64,000 nt of DNA from an uncultured Spirochaetales bacterium (GTDB lineage Bacteria > Spirochaetota > Spirochaetia > Sphaerochaetales > Sphaerochaetaceae): the NCBI GenBank assembly GCA_944393005.1, contig CALXYO010000003.1, positions 39,740 to 103,739 of the forward strand, given 5' to 3'. Shown here piece after piece: positions 17,396-26,076 of the stretch. The first letter of the stretch is position 1; every line of letters starts with the position of its first letter. The notes below the pieces were generated by a model. The model was not told the origin of the DNA. It saw nothing but the letters and a program-made list of their open reading frames with translations, and ran no database searches. A program made the position numbers and the translations under genes.

Positions 17396-18991
17396 ATGGA
17401 CCGTAAGTACATTTTCGTCACGGGAGGAGTTGTATCAGGACTGGGCAAAGGCGTGAGCGCGGCAAGTCTCGGTTTATTGCTGAAACAGAGAGGATTGAAA
17501 GTGGCGGCGCAGAAGCTGGACCCTTATCTGAATGTGGATCCCGGAACCATGAGCCCGTATCAGCATGGGGAAGTCTTTGTGACGGAAGACGGGGCTGAAA
17601 CTGATCTTGATCTCGGCCATTACGAGCGCTTCATCGATGAGAATCTGAACAGAAAGTCTAACCTGACAAGCGGAAAAGTATTCTGGAACATACTGACAAG
17701 GGAGAGAAGAGGGGAATATCTCGGCCGCACCGTCCAGATAATCCCTCACGTGACCGATGAGATAAAAGAGTCAATATATTCTCTTGGCGAGCTTACAGGT
17801 GCCGATGTCGTGATCACCGAGATCGGAGGCACCATCGGCGATATCGAAAGCCAGCCTTTCCTGGAGGCGGCAAGACAGCTGCGCATTGAAAAGGGAAGCG
17901 CCAACTGCATGTTCATCCATGTCGTTCTTGTTCCGTACCTTGAGTGCAGCGGAGAGTACAAGACCAAGCCCGGCCAGCATTCCGTGCGGGAGCTTCAGGG
18001 TATGGGAATAATGCCTGACTGCATTATCGCACGTTCGGACAAGAGTCTTGATGATGATATCATCTCAAAGCTTGCCATGTTCTGCAATGTTGAAAGGCGA
18101 GCAGTCATTGCCAATGAGAATGTTTCCCCGATATACGCACTTCCTTTACTGCTGCATGATCGTGGATTTGACGATTATGTGGTCTCCAGGCTTTCACTTG
18201 AATGTTCAGATTGTGATCTTGCTGAATGGAGGGCAGCCGTAGGGCGTATGACACAGCCGAAGAAGCGCACTGTGAGAATTGCAATATGCGGTAAATATGT
18301 GAAGCTGAGAGATGCGTATCTTTCAATAAATGAGGCCCTTTACCATGCCGCAAGCTGGAATGATGCCTCTCTTGAGCTTTCATTCATCGATACTGAGGAA
18401 GTGGAGAAGTCAGGTGCAGAACATTTCCTTAAGGATGCCGACGGAATACTTGTTCCCGGGGGATTCGGTTCAAGGGGCATTGAAGGCATGATTCTGTGCG
18501 CACGCTATGCCCGTGAGAACAACATCCCTTATTTCGGCATATGTCTAGGCATGCAGGTCGCGGTGATTGAGGCGGCACGTTCTCTTGCAGGACTGAGCCA
18601 TGCCAATTCAAGGGAATTTGATCCTGATGGAAGTGAATGCGTGATCGATCTTATGGATGAACAGCGCAACATAAGCGCGAAAGGCGGCAGCATGCGGCTC
18701 GGTTCATATCCGTGTGCGGTGAAGAAGGGGACGCTGCTACATGAAATATACGGACGGGAGCTGGTACAGGAACGTCACAGACACCGTTATGAAGTGTCTC
18801 CCGCATTCAGGGACAGAATTGCGGAAAGCGGGATCACATTCAGCGGCACAAGTCCTGACGGCAAGCTTGTTGAAGCGATGGAAAATCCTGCCTGCCGTTT
18901 TTTCGTCGCAGTGCAGTCACACCCGGAGTTCAAGAGCCGGCCGAACAGGGTTCATCCCTTGTTTGATGCATTCATGAAAGCCTGCATCTGA
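17396..18991 (+). CDS. pyrG: CTP synthase
   Basis: A 531-residue enzyme that makes CTP from UTP, ATP and glutamine. The synthase domain opens with KYIFVTGGVVSGLGKGVSAA, containing the P-loop; the class I glutamine amidotransferase domain occupies roughly residues 290-531 with the catalytic cysteine in FGICLGMQVA (near residue 383) and the His-Glu pair in QSHPEFKSRP near the end. Length is normal. The ATG at 17396 follows GGAGG; the TTG four codons upstream is part of that ribosome binding site. Its leader has a terminator, and its neighbours are other glutamine-using enzymes. Confidence 0.97.
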   Translation: MDRKYIFVTGGVVSGLGKGVSAASLGLLLKQRGLKVAAQKLDPYLNVDPGTMSPYQHGEVFVTEDGAETDLDLGHYERFIDENLNRKSNLTSGKVFWNILTRERRGEYLGRTVQIIPHVTDEIKESIYSLGELTGADVVITEIGGTIGDIESQPFLEAARQLRIEKGSANCMFIHVVLVPYLECSGEYKTKPGQHSVRELQGMGIMPDCIIARSDKSLDDDIISKLAMFCNVERRAVIANENVSPIYALPLLLHDRGFDDYVVSRLSLECSDCDLAEWRAAVGRMTQPKKRTVRIAICGKYVKLRDAYLSINEALYHAASWNDASLELSFIDTEEVEKSGAEHFLKDADGILVPGGFGSRGIEGMILCARYARENNIPYFGICLGMQVAVIEAARSLAGLSHANSREFDPDGSECVIDLMDEQRNISAKGGSMRLGSYPCAVKKGTLLHEIYGRELVQERHRHRYEVSPAFRDRIAESGITFSGTSPDGKLVEAMENPACRFFVAVQSHPEFKSRPNRVHPLFDAFMKACI

Positions 18992-19011
18992 CTCTGTTTT
19001 TCCATATTGTG

Positions 19012-19062
19012 CCGTATGTGCACACACATAGATGAGACTGTGTGTATACATACGGTATTTTT
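19012..19062. terminator. Terminator between convergent pyrG and asnB
   Basis: A long hairpin (CCGTATGTGCACACACA paired with TGTGTGTATACATACGG, two mismatched positions) with a T-run on the + side at 19056-19062 and an A/T-rich flank on the other side. It can end both convergent transcripts. Confidence 0.75.
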
Positions 19063-19065
19063 CTC

Positions 19066-20652
19066 TCAGCATCCGCTCTGTCCGTAGTTTGAAAGGACAC
19101 GGGCGGATGGATCTTTTACGTCACAGCCGGGCCAGCTGGTGTTAGGCATCCAGAAGCCGGGTATCATTTCATGCTGGCCGGGATAGAAACTTTCGAATAT
19201 TTCCCTGTAAAGCAGAGACTCCGGCGTGAAAGGGCGTCCTTTCTCAGGGTATTTCTCATACTCCTTTTCAAGATCCCTGCCTTTGTATATCTGGTCTGCG
19301 TATTCCTTGATATCGTCCACCATACTGTGTCCCACTGCATCGCTGAAGGCTGCTTTCTGCCTCCAGAGGATGTCATCAGGAAGCCAGCCTCCTTTTTCGA
19401 ATGCCTTTCTCAGAAGGTACTTGCCATGCCCGTAATGGTTCATCTTCATCCCGGGATCGACTGACAGCACGTATGAGACAAAATCAAGATCGCCGAAAGG
19501 CACGCGGGCTTCAAGACTGTTGTCGGCAATGCATCTGTCTGCCCTGAGCACATCATATGCATACAGCTCATGCACACGTTTCTGGCTTTCTTTCTCAAAA
19601 GCTTCTGCATCAGGTGCGTAATCGGTGTATTTGTAGCCGAAAAGCTCGTCAGACACTTCTCCGGTGAGAAGCACCTTCACATCAGTGTGCTCATGGATAT
19701 GCCGGCACAGGATGTACATCCCGATACTTGCCCGGATGGTGGTTATGTCATATGTGGCAAGCGTGTTTATGACTTCAGGCAGGATGGTGATCACGTCATC
19801 CCTCGTCATCGTGACGTTTATGTGATCACTGCCAAGATATTCTGCTGTGCGCTGTGCATATTTCGAGTCTATCGGATCCTTGTCCATTCCTATTGAGAAT
19901 GTGCGGATTTTCTTTCCAAGCAGTCTGGATGCGATTGCACATACAAGGGAACTGTCCAGACCTCCTGAGAGCAGAAAAGCAACAGGCGTATCGGAATCAA
20001 GACGTTTTTCCACAGCTTTTATCAGTTTCTCCTTTATATTGCGGGTTATTTCGTCAATGCTGCCGTATGTATACGATTTGACTGTGGAGATATCGCGGTA
20101 GCAGATGAAGGAACCGTTCTTGTAGTAATGTCCGGGAGGAAAAGGTCTTACGGCAGAGCACAGCGGGGTGAGCAGGCAGGCTTCGCTTGCGAATGCGATA
20201 TTCCCGTCCCTGTCATAGCCGTAGAAAAGCGGACGGATTCCGACTGGATCCCTTGCGGCTATGAAGCCTTCAGAGGGATCATATATTACAGATGCATACT
20301 CCGCATCAAGCATGGCGAACATCTTCTCACGGTATCTGTCAAACATGTAGAGCACCGTCTCACAGTCGGAATCAGAGTGGAAAGCATATCCTTCAGCCTC
20401 AAGTTTCCTGCGCATGTCACGCCATCCGTAGATCTCACCGTTGGTGATGGCGTACATTCCATTGTATTCAAAAGGCTGCATGCCTCTTCCATCTATGCCC
20501 ATTATGGAAAGTCTCTGGAAGGCAAGGAAAAGGTTCTCCTCCGGCATTATGATCCTTTCTGCATCCGGTCCTCTTCTTCTTGTTCTTTCAAGAATGTCTT
20601 TGAGCTGGGCAGGAGTCAGAGCTCTTCCCCTGTAAGCAAAAACTGTACACAT
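19066..20652 (-). CDS. asnB: Asparagine synthase, glutamine-hydrolysing
   Basis: A 528-residue enzyme that converts aspartate, glutamine and ATP to asparagine. The start is the ATG at 20652 because the class II amidotransferase needs Cys at position 2 (MCTVFAYRGR), with GAGGAG upstream; a longer in-frame extension is not used. The N-terminal amidotransferase includes the NGEIYGW loop; the C-terminal synthetase contains the pyrophosphatase motif FLLSGGLDSSLVCAIA (near residue 230). It is the last gene of the glutamate synthase operon, 10 bases after the preceding gene, so asparagine and glutamate synthesis are transcribed together. Length is close to E. coli AsnB. Confidence 0.93.
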   Translation of the reverse strand: MCTVFAYRGRALTPAQLKDILERTRRRGPDAERIIMPEENLFLAFQRLSIMGIDGRGMQPFEYNGMYAITNGEIYGWRDMRRKLEAEGYAFHSDSDCETVLYMFDRYREKMFAMLDAEYASVIYDPSEGFIAARDPVGIRPLFYGYDRDGNIAFASEACLLTPLCSAVRPFPPGHYYKNGSFICYRDISTVKSYTYGSIDEITRNIKEKLIKAVEKRLDSDTPVAFLLSGGLDSSLVCAIASRLLGKKIRTFSIGMDKDPIDSKYAQRTAEYLGSDHINVTMTRDDVITILPEVINTLATYDITTIRASIGMYILCRHIHEHTDVKVLLTGEVSDELFGYKYTDYAPDAEAFEKESQKRVHELYAYDVLRADRCIADNSLEARVPFGDLDFVSYVLSVDPGMKMNHYGHGKYLLRKAFEKGGWLPDDILWRQKAAFSDAVGHSMVDDIKEYADQIYKGRDLEKEYEKYPEKGRPFTPESLLYREIFESFYPGQHEMIPGFWMPNTSWPGCDVKDPSARVLSNYGQSGC

Positions 20653-20662
20653 ATTCAACTCC

Positions 20663-21376
20663 TCAGACTGCAGCATAAAGCTGGCTGTATGATTTTGATT
20701 TATCCGCTTCGACTGCCATGAACCTGCCTTCAAGACACTTAGCCGCACTGAGCGAGAAAACAGATGCGAAGTCAGTTACCAGCGGACGGATGACACTCTC
20801 CATTTCCTCTTTTCCGACATTTCTTGTAATCAGCTTGTCGGAAAGATTCACGGGAGGACACTGTGTTCTCAGATATATGGTTCCGGCATACATTCCATTT
20901 CCGCAGAAATAACCTGTTATGTCTTTTCTTTCATCAAGATTGAGAACGATTATGATTCCTCCGGCAAGGTATTCACCCAGAAAGGATCCTGTCCTTCCTC
21001 CTATGACCAGAATGCTTTTCCTGTCCACGTATGCCTTCATGTGCACACCGGCCCTGTACCCGGCATCGCCTCTGATATAGACACGTCCGCCTCTCATGCC
21101 GTATGCAAGCGCATCGCCGGCGCTGCCGTTTACGGCGAGAAGACCCGCATTCATTGTATCTGCCGCAGCATCCTGGACATTGCCATCCACATAAATGCTG
21201 CCGCCGTCAAGATAGGATGCAATCGCATTTCCCGGTGTCCCTGCTATATGCATGATACCGTTCTTCATTCCGCAGCCGATATAACGTTCACCGAGACATC
21301 CTGTCACAGATATCTCCTCATTCTCATGCTTCCTTATTCCATCAATTCCGTCTTTTCTTATGTCAACTACCTTCAT
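20663..21376 (-). CDS. gltB3: Glutamate synthase, GXGXG (alpha C-terminal) domain protein
   Basis: A 237-residue beta-helical protein equivalent to the last domain of the glutamate synthase large subunit, here a separate polypeptide as in archaea. Repeated Gly-rich turns (GCLGERYIGCGMKNG, GGSIYVDGNVQDAAADTMNAG, GGRVYIRGDAGYRAGVHMK) are diagnostic. In the intact enzyme this domain supports the channel between the amidotransferase and FMN domains. The start is ATG at 21376, with GGAG upstream, one base after the stop of the FMN-domain gene. The symbol follows the three-part archaeal naming and is tentative. Confidence 0.85.
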   Translation of the reverse strand: MKVVDIRKDGIDGIRKHENEEISVTGCLGERYIGCGMKNGIMHIAGTPGNAIASYLDGGSIYVDGNVQDAAADTMNAGLLAVNGSAGDALAYGMRGGRVYIRGDAGYRAGVHMKAYVDRKSILVIGGRTGSFLGEYLAGGIIIVLNLDERKDITGYFCGNGMYAGTIYLRTQCPPVNLSDKLITRNVGKEEMESVIRPLVTDFASVFSLSAAKCLEGRFMAVEADKSKSYSQLYAAV

Positions 21377-21377
21377 G

Positions 21378-22862
21378 TCATTCTCCTGCATATCTGATTC
21401 CGAGAATCTCAAGTTCTTTCTCATTGAGTGCCACACCGCGCAGCGCCATCCTGTTGCCCCGCAGTGCCTCGATGCTGTTTATCCCCATTCCTCCCATGAT
21501 CTCTTTTATTTCGCGTGTCCATGCATTCATGAGATTGACAAGCCGTTTTGCGCCCTTTTCCGGATCAAGTCTTTTTGTGAGTTCAGGATCCTGCGTCGCG
21601 ATTCCCCATGCACACCTGCCAGTGTGGCATGATGCGCATATATGGCAGCCAAGCGCGCAAAGGGCTGCAGTTCCGATTGAGACAGCATCGGCGCCAAGTG
21701 CTATGGCCTTGACGGTATCGGCTGAATTTCTTATGCCGCCTGAGGCGATGATGCTCACGCGGTCCCTTATCTTTTCCTCCCTCAGTCTCTGGTCCACAGC
21801 TGCGATTGCAAATTCGATGGGAATGCCCACATTGTCCCTTATGCGTTTGGGGGCAGCTCCCGTTCCGCCCCTGTAGCCGTCTATTGAAATGATATCGGCA
21901 CCGCTTCTTGCAATTCCCGAGGCGATAGGCGCGATGTTGTGAACAGCTGCGACTTTGACCATCACAGGTTTCCTGTAATGTGTGGCTTCCTTTATTGACA
22001 TGACGAGCTGCGCCAGATCCTCGATGGAATAGATATCGTGATGCGGAGCCGGACTTATGGCATCAAGACCTTCTGGCACCATCCTTGTTCTGGATACATC
22101 GCCGATGATCTTGCGCCCTGTGAGATGACCTCCGATTCCTGGCTTTGCTCCCTGACCGATCTTTATTTCAATGGCGGCTGCCGTGTTCAGATATGTCTCA
22201 TGCACACCGAAACGTCCCGATGCGACCTGAACGATTGTGTTCTCCTTGTACGGGTAAAGACTTTCATGAAGTCCTCCTTCACCTGTATTCCAGTATGTTC
22301 CGAGTTCTTCTGCCGCTGCTGCCAGAGCTTTATGAACATTCAGACTGATCGCTCCATAGCTCATTGCCGCGAACAGTATCGGTGTTTTCAGCTCAAGATG
22401 CGGCGGAAGGTTATTTATAAGCCGTCCTTCCTTATCCCTCTGTATCTTTTCAGGCCGCTGTCCGATGAACACTGCGGTTTCCATAGGCTCCCTGAGCGGA
22501 TCGATGGAGGGGTTTGTCACCTGGCTGGCGTTCAGCAGCATCCTGTCGAAGTATACGGGAATGTTCTTCTCTCTTGCCCCCATGGATGAAAGCAGGACTC
22601 CTCCCGTTTCAGCCTGAAGGATTATCTCACTGATGTCATCCTTCCTGAAAACGGAGTTTTCCCTGAATCTGTTTTCGTCTTCCGTTATGTAAATGGCTCC
22701 GGCAGGACAGAAAGACACACAGCGCTGGCAGTCAACGCATTTGTCATGATGGAATACAAGTGTTCTGTTCTCACTTGCTGTTATTGCCCCGAATGAACAT
22801 TCTGATACGCATCTGAGGCAGGAAACGCAGCTGTCATCCTTTCTTATTCTGTATCTCCTCAT
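21378..22862 (-). CDS. gltB2: Glutamate synthase FMN-binding domain protein with two 4Fe-4S clusters
   Basis: A 494-residue protein with an N-terminal bacterial-type ferredoxin (CVSCLRCVSECSFG and CVDCQRCVSFCPAG, residues about 13-60) followed by the central FMN TIM barrel of glutamate synthase (GGHLTGRKI, MVKVAAVHNI, IDGYRGGTGAAP, IIASGGIRNSAD), and a 3Fe-4S type cysteine group (CALGCHICASCHTGRCAWG near residue 410). It converts 2-oxoglutarate and channelled ammonia to glutamate. The ferredoxin module suggests that electrons come from a ferredoxin or a separate reductase; no NADPH-type small subunit (GltD) is encoded nearby. It overlaps the upstream amidotransferase gene by 4 bases. Confidence 0.92.
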   Translation of the reverse strand: MRRYRIRKDDSCVSCLRCVSECSFGAITASENRTLVFHHDKCVDCQRCVSFCPAGAIYITEDENRFRENSVFRKDDISEIILQAETGGVLLSSMGAREKNIPVYFDRMLLNASQVTNPSIDPLREPMETAVFIGQRPEKIQRDKEGRLINNLPPHLELKTPILFAAMSYGAISLNVHKALAAAAEELGTYWNTGEGGLHESLYPYKENTIVQVASGRFGVHETYLNTAAAIEIKIGQGAKPGIGGHLTGRKIIGDVSRTRMVPEGLDAISPAPHHDIYSIEDLAQLVMSIKEATHYRKPVMVKVAAVHNIAPIASGIARSGADIISIDGYRGGTGAAPKRIRDNVGIPIEFAIAAVDQRLREEKIRDRVSIIASGGIRNSADTVKAIALGADAVSIGTAALCALGCHICASCHTGRCAWGIATQDPELTKRLDPEKGAKRLVNLMNAWTREIKEIMGGMGINSIEALRGNRMALRGVALNEKELEILGIRYAGE

Positions 22863-23956
22863 CTTCCGGCCTCCTTCTCAAGTGTCACTATGACAGCCTC
22901 TCCGCCGCGCGGTGCCCATATTCTGTCAGGATTGTCCTCAATGACTCTGATTGCGGCTTCTTCCGAGCTGAAATACACGGTGTGTCCTTTCTCTGCCGCG
23001 ACGAGGCTTCTGAGCTTCAGTCTGTCGTTGAGTGCCATCATTCCTCCGCTGAAACCGACAAGAATCGAGAACGGTCCGGTGATGAGGAATGATGAGAACA
23101 TGTTTCTCATGTATGAAAGTCTGTTCCTTTCATCTTCATCCTCTGTCGCCGCGATCGTGGACCAGAAAGGCGCTGCGATCACATGGGAACATTCTTCAAG
23201 CGTGAGACCCTGCTTGCGTGTAAGATAGTCGAGGATGTATGTTATGACCTCTGTATCTGTCAGAAGGTTGCAGGAGTAACCGTACATCTCGACCGCCCTG
23301 CGGTTAGCATCGTAGGAAGATATCTCGCCATTGTGCACGACAGTTAGATCCAGCAGAGAGAAAGGATGTGATCCTGCCCACCATCCCGGAGTATTTGTCG
23401 GGTAGCGCCCGTGAGCCGTCCATGAATACCCCTCGTATTCCTCGATGCGGTAGAAATCAGCGACATCCTCAGGATAGCCTACGGCCTTGAACACACCCAT
23501 ATCCTTGCCGCATGAGACGACATACGCGCCATCAATTGAATCATTTATCCTGATCATGGCCAGTGATGTGTATTCGTCTTCATCAAGCTGGCTGTCCTGC
23601 AGCATGTGAGGCAGCGGGGAGACGAAATAGCGCCATATGAGAGGCGCATCTGCAATCGCACTTGTCTGGCGTACAGGTATTTTCGAGAGGTTTATTATGT
23701 CGAACCGTCTGTCCAGAAAACGTTCCGTCTCTTCTCTTGAGGTCTGTGAATCATAGAAAACATGCAGTGCATAGTAATCCTTGTACTGCGGGTATATTCC
23801 ATAACCTGCAAAGCCTCCGCCAAGTCCGTTTGATCTGTTGTGCATGACCTTTATGCTCTTTTTTATTGCTTCACCCGTGATACGTCTTCCGTCACGGCAG
23901 AATATTCCGCTTATCGCGCATCCTGAACTTATTCTGACTTCGCCTTCTTTCTTCAT
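22859..23956 (-). CDS. gltB1: Glutamate synthase, class II glutamine amidotransferase domain protein
   Basis: A 365-residue stand-alone class II glutamine amidotransferase, the ammonia-releasing part of the split glutamate synthase. The domain is recognised from TAHGRYPTNTPGWWAGSHPF and VVHNGEISSYDANR, and from the C-terminal VYFSSEEAAIRVIE. The nucleophile candidate is Cys13 in SSGCAISGIF, so a short N-terminal segment must be removed to free it; no initiator Met-Cys alternative is visible. First gene of a four-gene operon ending in asnB. Start ATG at 23956; a purine-rich GAGGCGG stands just upstream as a modest ribosome binding site. Confidence 0.87.
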   Translation of the reverse strand: MKKEGEVRISSGCAISGIFCRDGRRITGEAIKKSIKVMHNRSNGLGGGFAGYGIYPQYKDYYALHVFYDSQTSREETERFLDRRFDIINLSKIPVRQTSAIADAPLIWRYFVSPLPHMLQDSQLDEDEYTSLAMIRINDSIDGAYVVSCGKDMGVFKAVGYPEDVADFYRIEEYEGYSWTAHGRYPTNTPGWWAGSHPFSLLDLTVVHNGEISSYDANRRAVEMYGYSCNLLTDTEVITYILDYLTRKQGLTLEECSHVIAAPFWSTIAATEDEDERNRLSYMRNMFSSFLITGPFSILVGFSGGMMALNDRLKLRSLVAAEKGHTVYFSSEEAAIRVIEDNPDRIWAPRGGEAVIVTLEKEAGR

Positions 23957-23981
23957 AAGCCGCCTCTGAAACCGGGAAAAT

Positions 23982-24022
23982 AAAAAAAGGACGTTCAGAG
24001 AATCATCTCTTTGAACGTCCTT
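23982..24022 (-). terminator. Leader terminator (attenuator) of the glutamate synthase operon
   Basis: On the minus strand AAGGACGTTCA pairs with TGAACGTCCTT, with an inner GAGA/TCTC stem, and is followed by seven T. It lies between the operon promoter (24037-24066) and gltB1. No gene reads into it from upstream on that strand, only the antisense of glnA, so it acts on the operon's own transcript. Confidence 0.78.
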
Positions 24023-24036
24023 GTTCTTTGAGGTAC

Positions 24037-24066
24037 GTTTTACGACATATCTTCATTGTGTGTCAA
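24037..24066 (-). promoter_or_regulatory. Promoter of the glutamate synthase-asnB operon
   Basis: Reading the minus strand, TTGACA (24066-24061) is a perfect -35; TAAAAC (24042-24037) is a plausible -10 after an 18-base spacer. The start would be near 24030, about 8 bases before the terminator hairpin begins. Confidence 0.55.
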
Positions 24067-24120
24067 TTATGGTTTTGAATTTTTCAGGAATAAAAATTCA
24101 GAAAACTGCATGAAACATAC

Positions 24121-24150
24121 TTGACTTTGACTGAAGCTTTTCCATATCAT
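24121..24150 (+). promoter_or_regulatory. glnA promoter
   Basis: TTGACT at 24121 and TATCAT at 24145 are 18 bases apart. The start would be near 24157, about 13 bases before the leader terminator. Confidence 0.65.
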
Positions 24151-24169
24151 TCCGGCATATACAGCAAAG

Positions 24170-24200
24170 GCGCTGCAGAAATGTTTCTGCGGCGCTTTTT
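24170..24200 (+). terminator. Leader terminator (attenuator) of the glnA operon
   Basis: GCGCTGCAGAAA (24170-24181) pairs with TTTCTGCGGCGC (24184-24195), with one G-U pair and the top pair opened for a loop, followed by five T. It lies between the glnA promoter and the glnA ribosome binding site GGAGG, so it would stop the gene's own transcript. Confidence 0.75.
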
Positions 24201-24218
24201 CCGTTAATGGAGGTTACT

Positions 24219-25505
24219 ATGGACGTGGAGGATATCAGACAGCTGCTTGCAGAGTATGAGGTGAAATTCATACGGCTTGCCTTCTGTGACATTTTCGGAC
24301 GTCAGAAGAATATCGCGATAATGGCAGATGAGCTGGAACACGCGCTTGAACACGGGGTTTCCTTTGATGCATCCGCAATAAAGGGATTCCTGAACATAAG
24401 CGAGTCTGATCTTCTGCTGTTTCCTGATCTTGACACATTCTCCATCCTGCCGTGGAGACCTGCGGACAGGGGTGTTGCCAGATTCTACTGCTATATCACA
24501 TACCCTGACAGAAGACCTTTTGAAGGGGATGGAAGATATCTTCTCTCCCGCATAGAGAAGAAAAGCAGTCTTGCCGGATACTCTTTCCTTGTAGGACCAG
24601 AGTGTGAGTTCTATCTTTTTGAAACCGATGAGAAAGGTTTCCCGACACTCTGTCCGTTTGATGATGCGGGGTATTTCGATATGGCACCGCTTGACAGAGG
24701 GGAGAACGTCAGAAGGGAAATCTGCTTCGCACTTGAAAACATGGGCATAAAGCCGGAGCGCAGCCATCATGAGCACGGACCGGGGCAGAATGAGATAGAC
24801 TTCCGCTGTTCTTCTCCGCTGAAAGCTGCCGATGACATGATGACATTCAAGACTGCGGTGAAAGCAATAGCACAGCAGCATGGTCTTTTCGCTTCATTCA
24901 TGCCGAAACCGCTCAGGAATGAAAGCGGAAGCGGACTGCATATAAATCTTTCCCTTTATGAGGACAATGAGAATCTTTTTGAGAAGGAAGATCCCAAGGC
25001 AATGTCATTCATGGCCGGCATACTGAGGAGAATGAATGAGATAACAGCATTCGCAAATCCCCTGGTTTCTTCTTATGAGAGGTTCGGTCACTTTGAGGCT
25101 CCCTCCTCGGTTTCATGGAGCCATCAGAACAGATCGACACTTGTGAGAATCCCGCATGCGGAAGGCAATGACTGCCGTATGGAGGTGAGAAGTCCTGATC
25201 CGTCCTCTAATCCGTATCTTCTCATTTCCCTGCTGCTGTCTGCAGGATTTGAGGGTATTGCGGATGGAGCCGTACCGCAGATGGAGGCTGCCGGCGACAT
25301 GATTTCCCTTTCTTCAGGACAGAAGTTGCCTTCAAGTCTTGCCGCTGCTGTGGACGCGGCGGGAAAAAGCAGTTTCATCCGCTCCGTCATTCCCCCGGGG
25401 ATTGTCGATGCCTACCTTGAAGACAGACAGGCGGAGGCAGATGAATACGGACAGGGGCTGAGTGATTACGATTCAATGATCAGACGCTTTTTACGCTTTA
25501 TATAG
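24219..25505 (+). CDS. glnA: Glutamine synthetase, type I
   Basis: A 428-residue glutamine synthetase, which makes glutamine from glutamate, ammonia and ATP. The beta-grasp N-terminus (KFIRLAFCDIFGRQKNIAI) and catalytic motifs VGPECEFYLF, HHEHGPGQNEIDF and NESGSGLHINLSLY are clear; the late region RMEVRSPDPSSNPYL carries the glutamate-binding arginine. I see no Tyr-adenylylation loop typical of enterobacterial enzymes, as the length is of the shorter GSI-alpha kind. Start is ATG at 24219, since the earlier ATG at 24207 belongs to the ATGGAGG ribosome binding site. First gene of an operon with an ANTAR regulator and a second glutamine synthetase. Confidence 0.93.
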   Translation: MDVEDIRQLLAEYEVKFIRLAFCDIFGRQKNIAIMADELEHALEHGVSFDASAIKGFLNISESDLLLFPDLDTFSILPWRPADRGVARFYCYITYPDRRPFEGDGRYLLSRIEKKSSLAGYSFLVGPECEFYLFETDEKGFPTLCPFDDAGYFDMAPLDRGENVRREICFALENMGIKPERSHHEHGPGQNEIDFRCSSPLKAADDMMTFKTAVKAIAQQHGLFASFMPKPLRNESGSGLHINLSLYEDNENLFEKEDPKAMSFMAGILRRMNEITAFANPLVSSYERFGHFEAPSSVSWSHQNRSTLVRIPHAEGNDCRMEVRSPDPSSNPYLLISLLLSAGFEGIADGAVPQMEAAGDMISLSSGQKLPSSLAAAVDAAGKSSFIRSVIPPGIVDAYLEDRQAEADEYGQGLSDYDSMIRRFLRFI

Positions 25506-25513
25506 GTGTTTCT

Positions 25514-26059
25514 ATGGAAATGGTGCTTATCGCTGCTGAGAGAAGCAGATGCGACATGATAAAGAAAACGCTTGCTGCCGGGCGGTATGCTCTCTTCCGT
25601 GCGGAAAGCGGAAAAGAGGCGAGGATGAAGATACTTGATCTGTCTCTTTCACTCGTTATCGTTGATGCATCTCTTCCGGATGGCTCAGCAAAGGAAGTAT
25701 CAGTTCTTGCTTCTGAACGTGGAATCGACACGATATATATTGTTCCTGATGTGCTTGTGCAGCATATGGCGGAGACAATGGAAAAGTACGGGGTGTATGT
25801 TGCCGGCACAGGAGAGCTGGCAGCTGTATTCAGGACCCTGCGGGTGTCCAGAAACAAGATAAGCAGGGCCGAAGAGAAGAACAGGAAGCTTCTTGAAAGG
25901 CTGAAGAATGAGAAAATGCTCACGAAGGCCAAATGCCTTCTTGCAAGATACAGGGCAATGAGCGAAGAGGAGGCTCATGCCTATATAGAGAAAAAAGCGA
26001 TGAATTGCCGCATAAGCCTGCTGGATGCGGCGATGACAATTGTAAGAGAACTATCATAG
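25514..26059 (+). CDS. ANTAR-domain RNA-binding antiterminator regulator
   Basis: A 181-residue protein with a receiver-like N-terminal domain (about residues 1-110, VLIAAERSRCDMIKK and LVIVDASLPDG, keeping the DASLPDG acid), a short coiled coil (about 112-140), and a C-terminal ANTAR domain (about 138-181, AKCLLARYRAMSEEEAHAYIEKKAM). ANTAR proteins bind paired RNA hairpins in leaders and prevent termination; relatives such as NasR control nitrogen genes. It sits between two glutamine synthetase genes, 8 bases after glnA, and three nearby nitrogen operons have leader terminators, so it is a natural candidate for their regulator. Its own ribosome binding site is weak, consistent with coupling to glnA. 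Confidence 0.87.
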   Translation: MEMVLIAAERSRCDMIKKTLAAGRYALFRAESGKEARMKILDLSLSLVIVDASLPDGSAKEVSVLASERGIDTIYIVPDVLVQHMAETMEKYGVYVAGTGELAAVFRTLRVSRNKISRAEEKNRKLLERLKNEKMLTKAKCLLARYRAMSEEEAHAYIEKKAMNCRISLLDAAMTIVRELS

Positions 26060-26076
26060 ATCATAGGAGGATTAGC

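Noticed and set aside
20653..20748. Longer N-terminus for asnB
   Set aside because: Class II amidotransferases need the catalytic Cys right after the initiator Met, which fits only the ATG at 20652.
24037..24204. Glutamine riboswitch (glnA RNA) before glnA or gltB
   Set aside because: The conserved core of the glnA RNA motif was not seen; the leaders appear to hold only the terminator hairpin.
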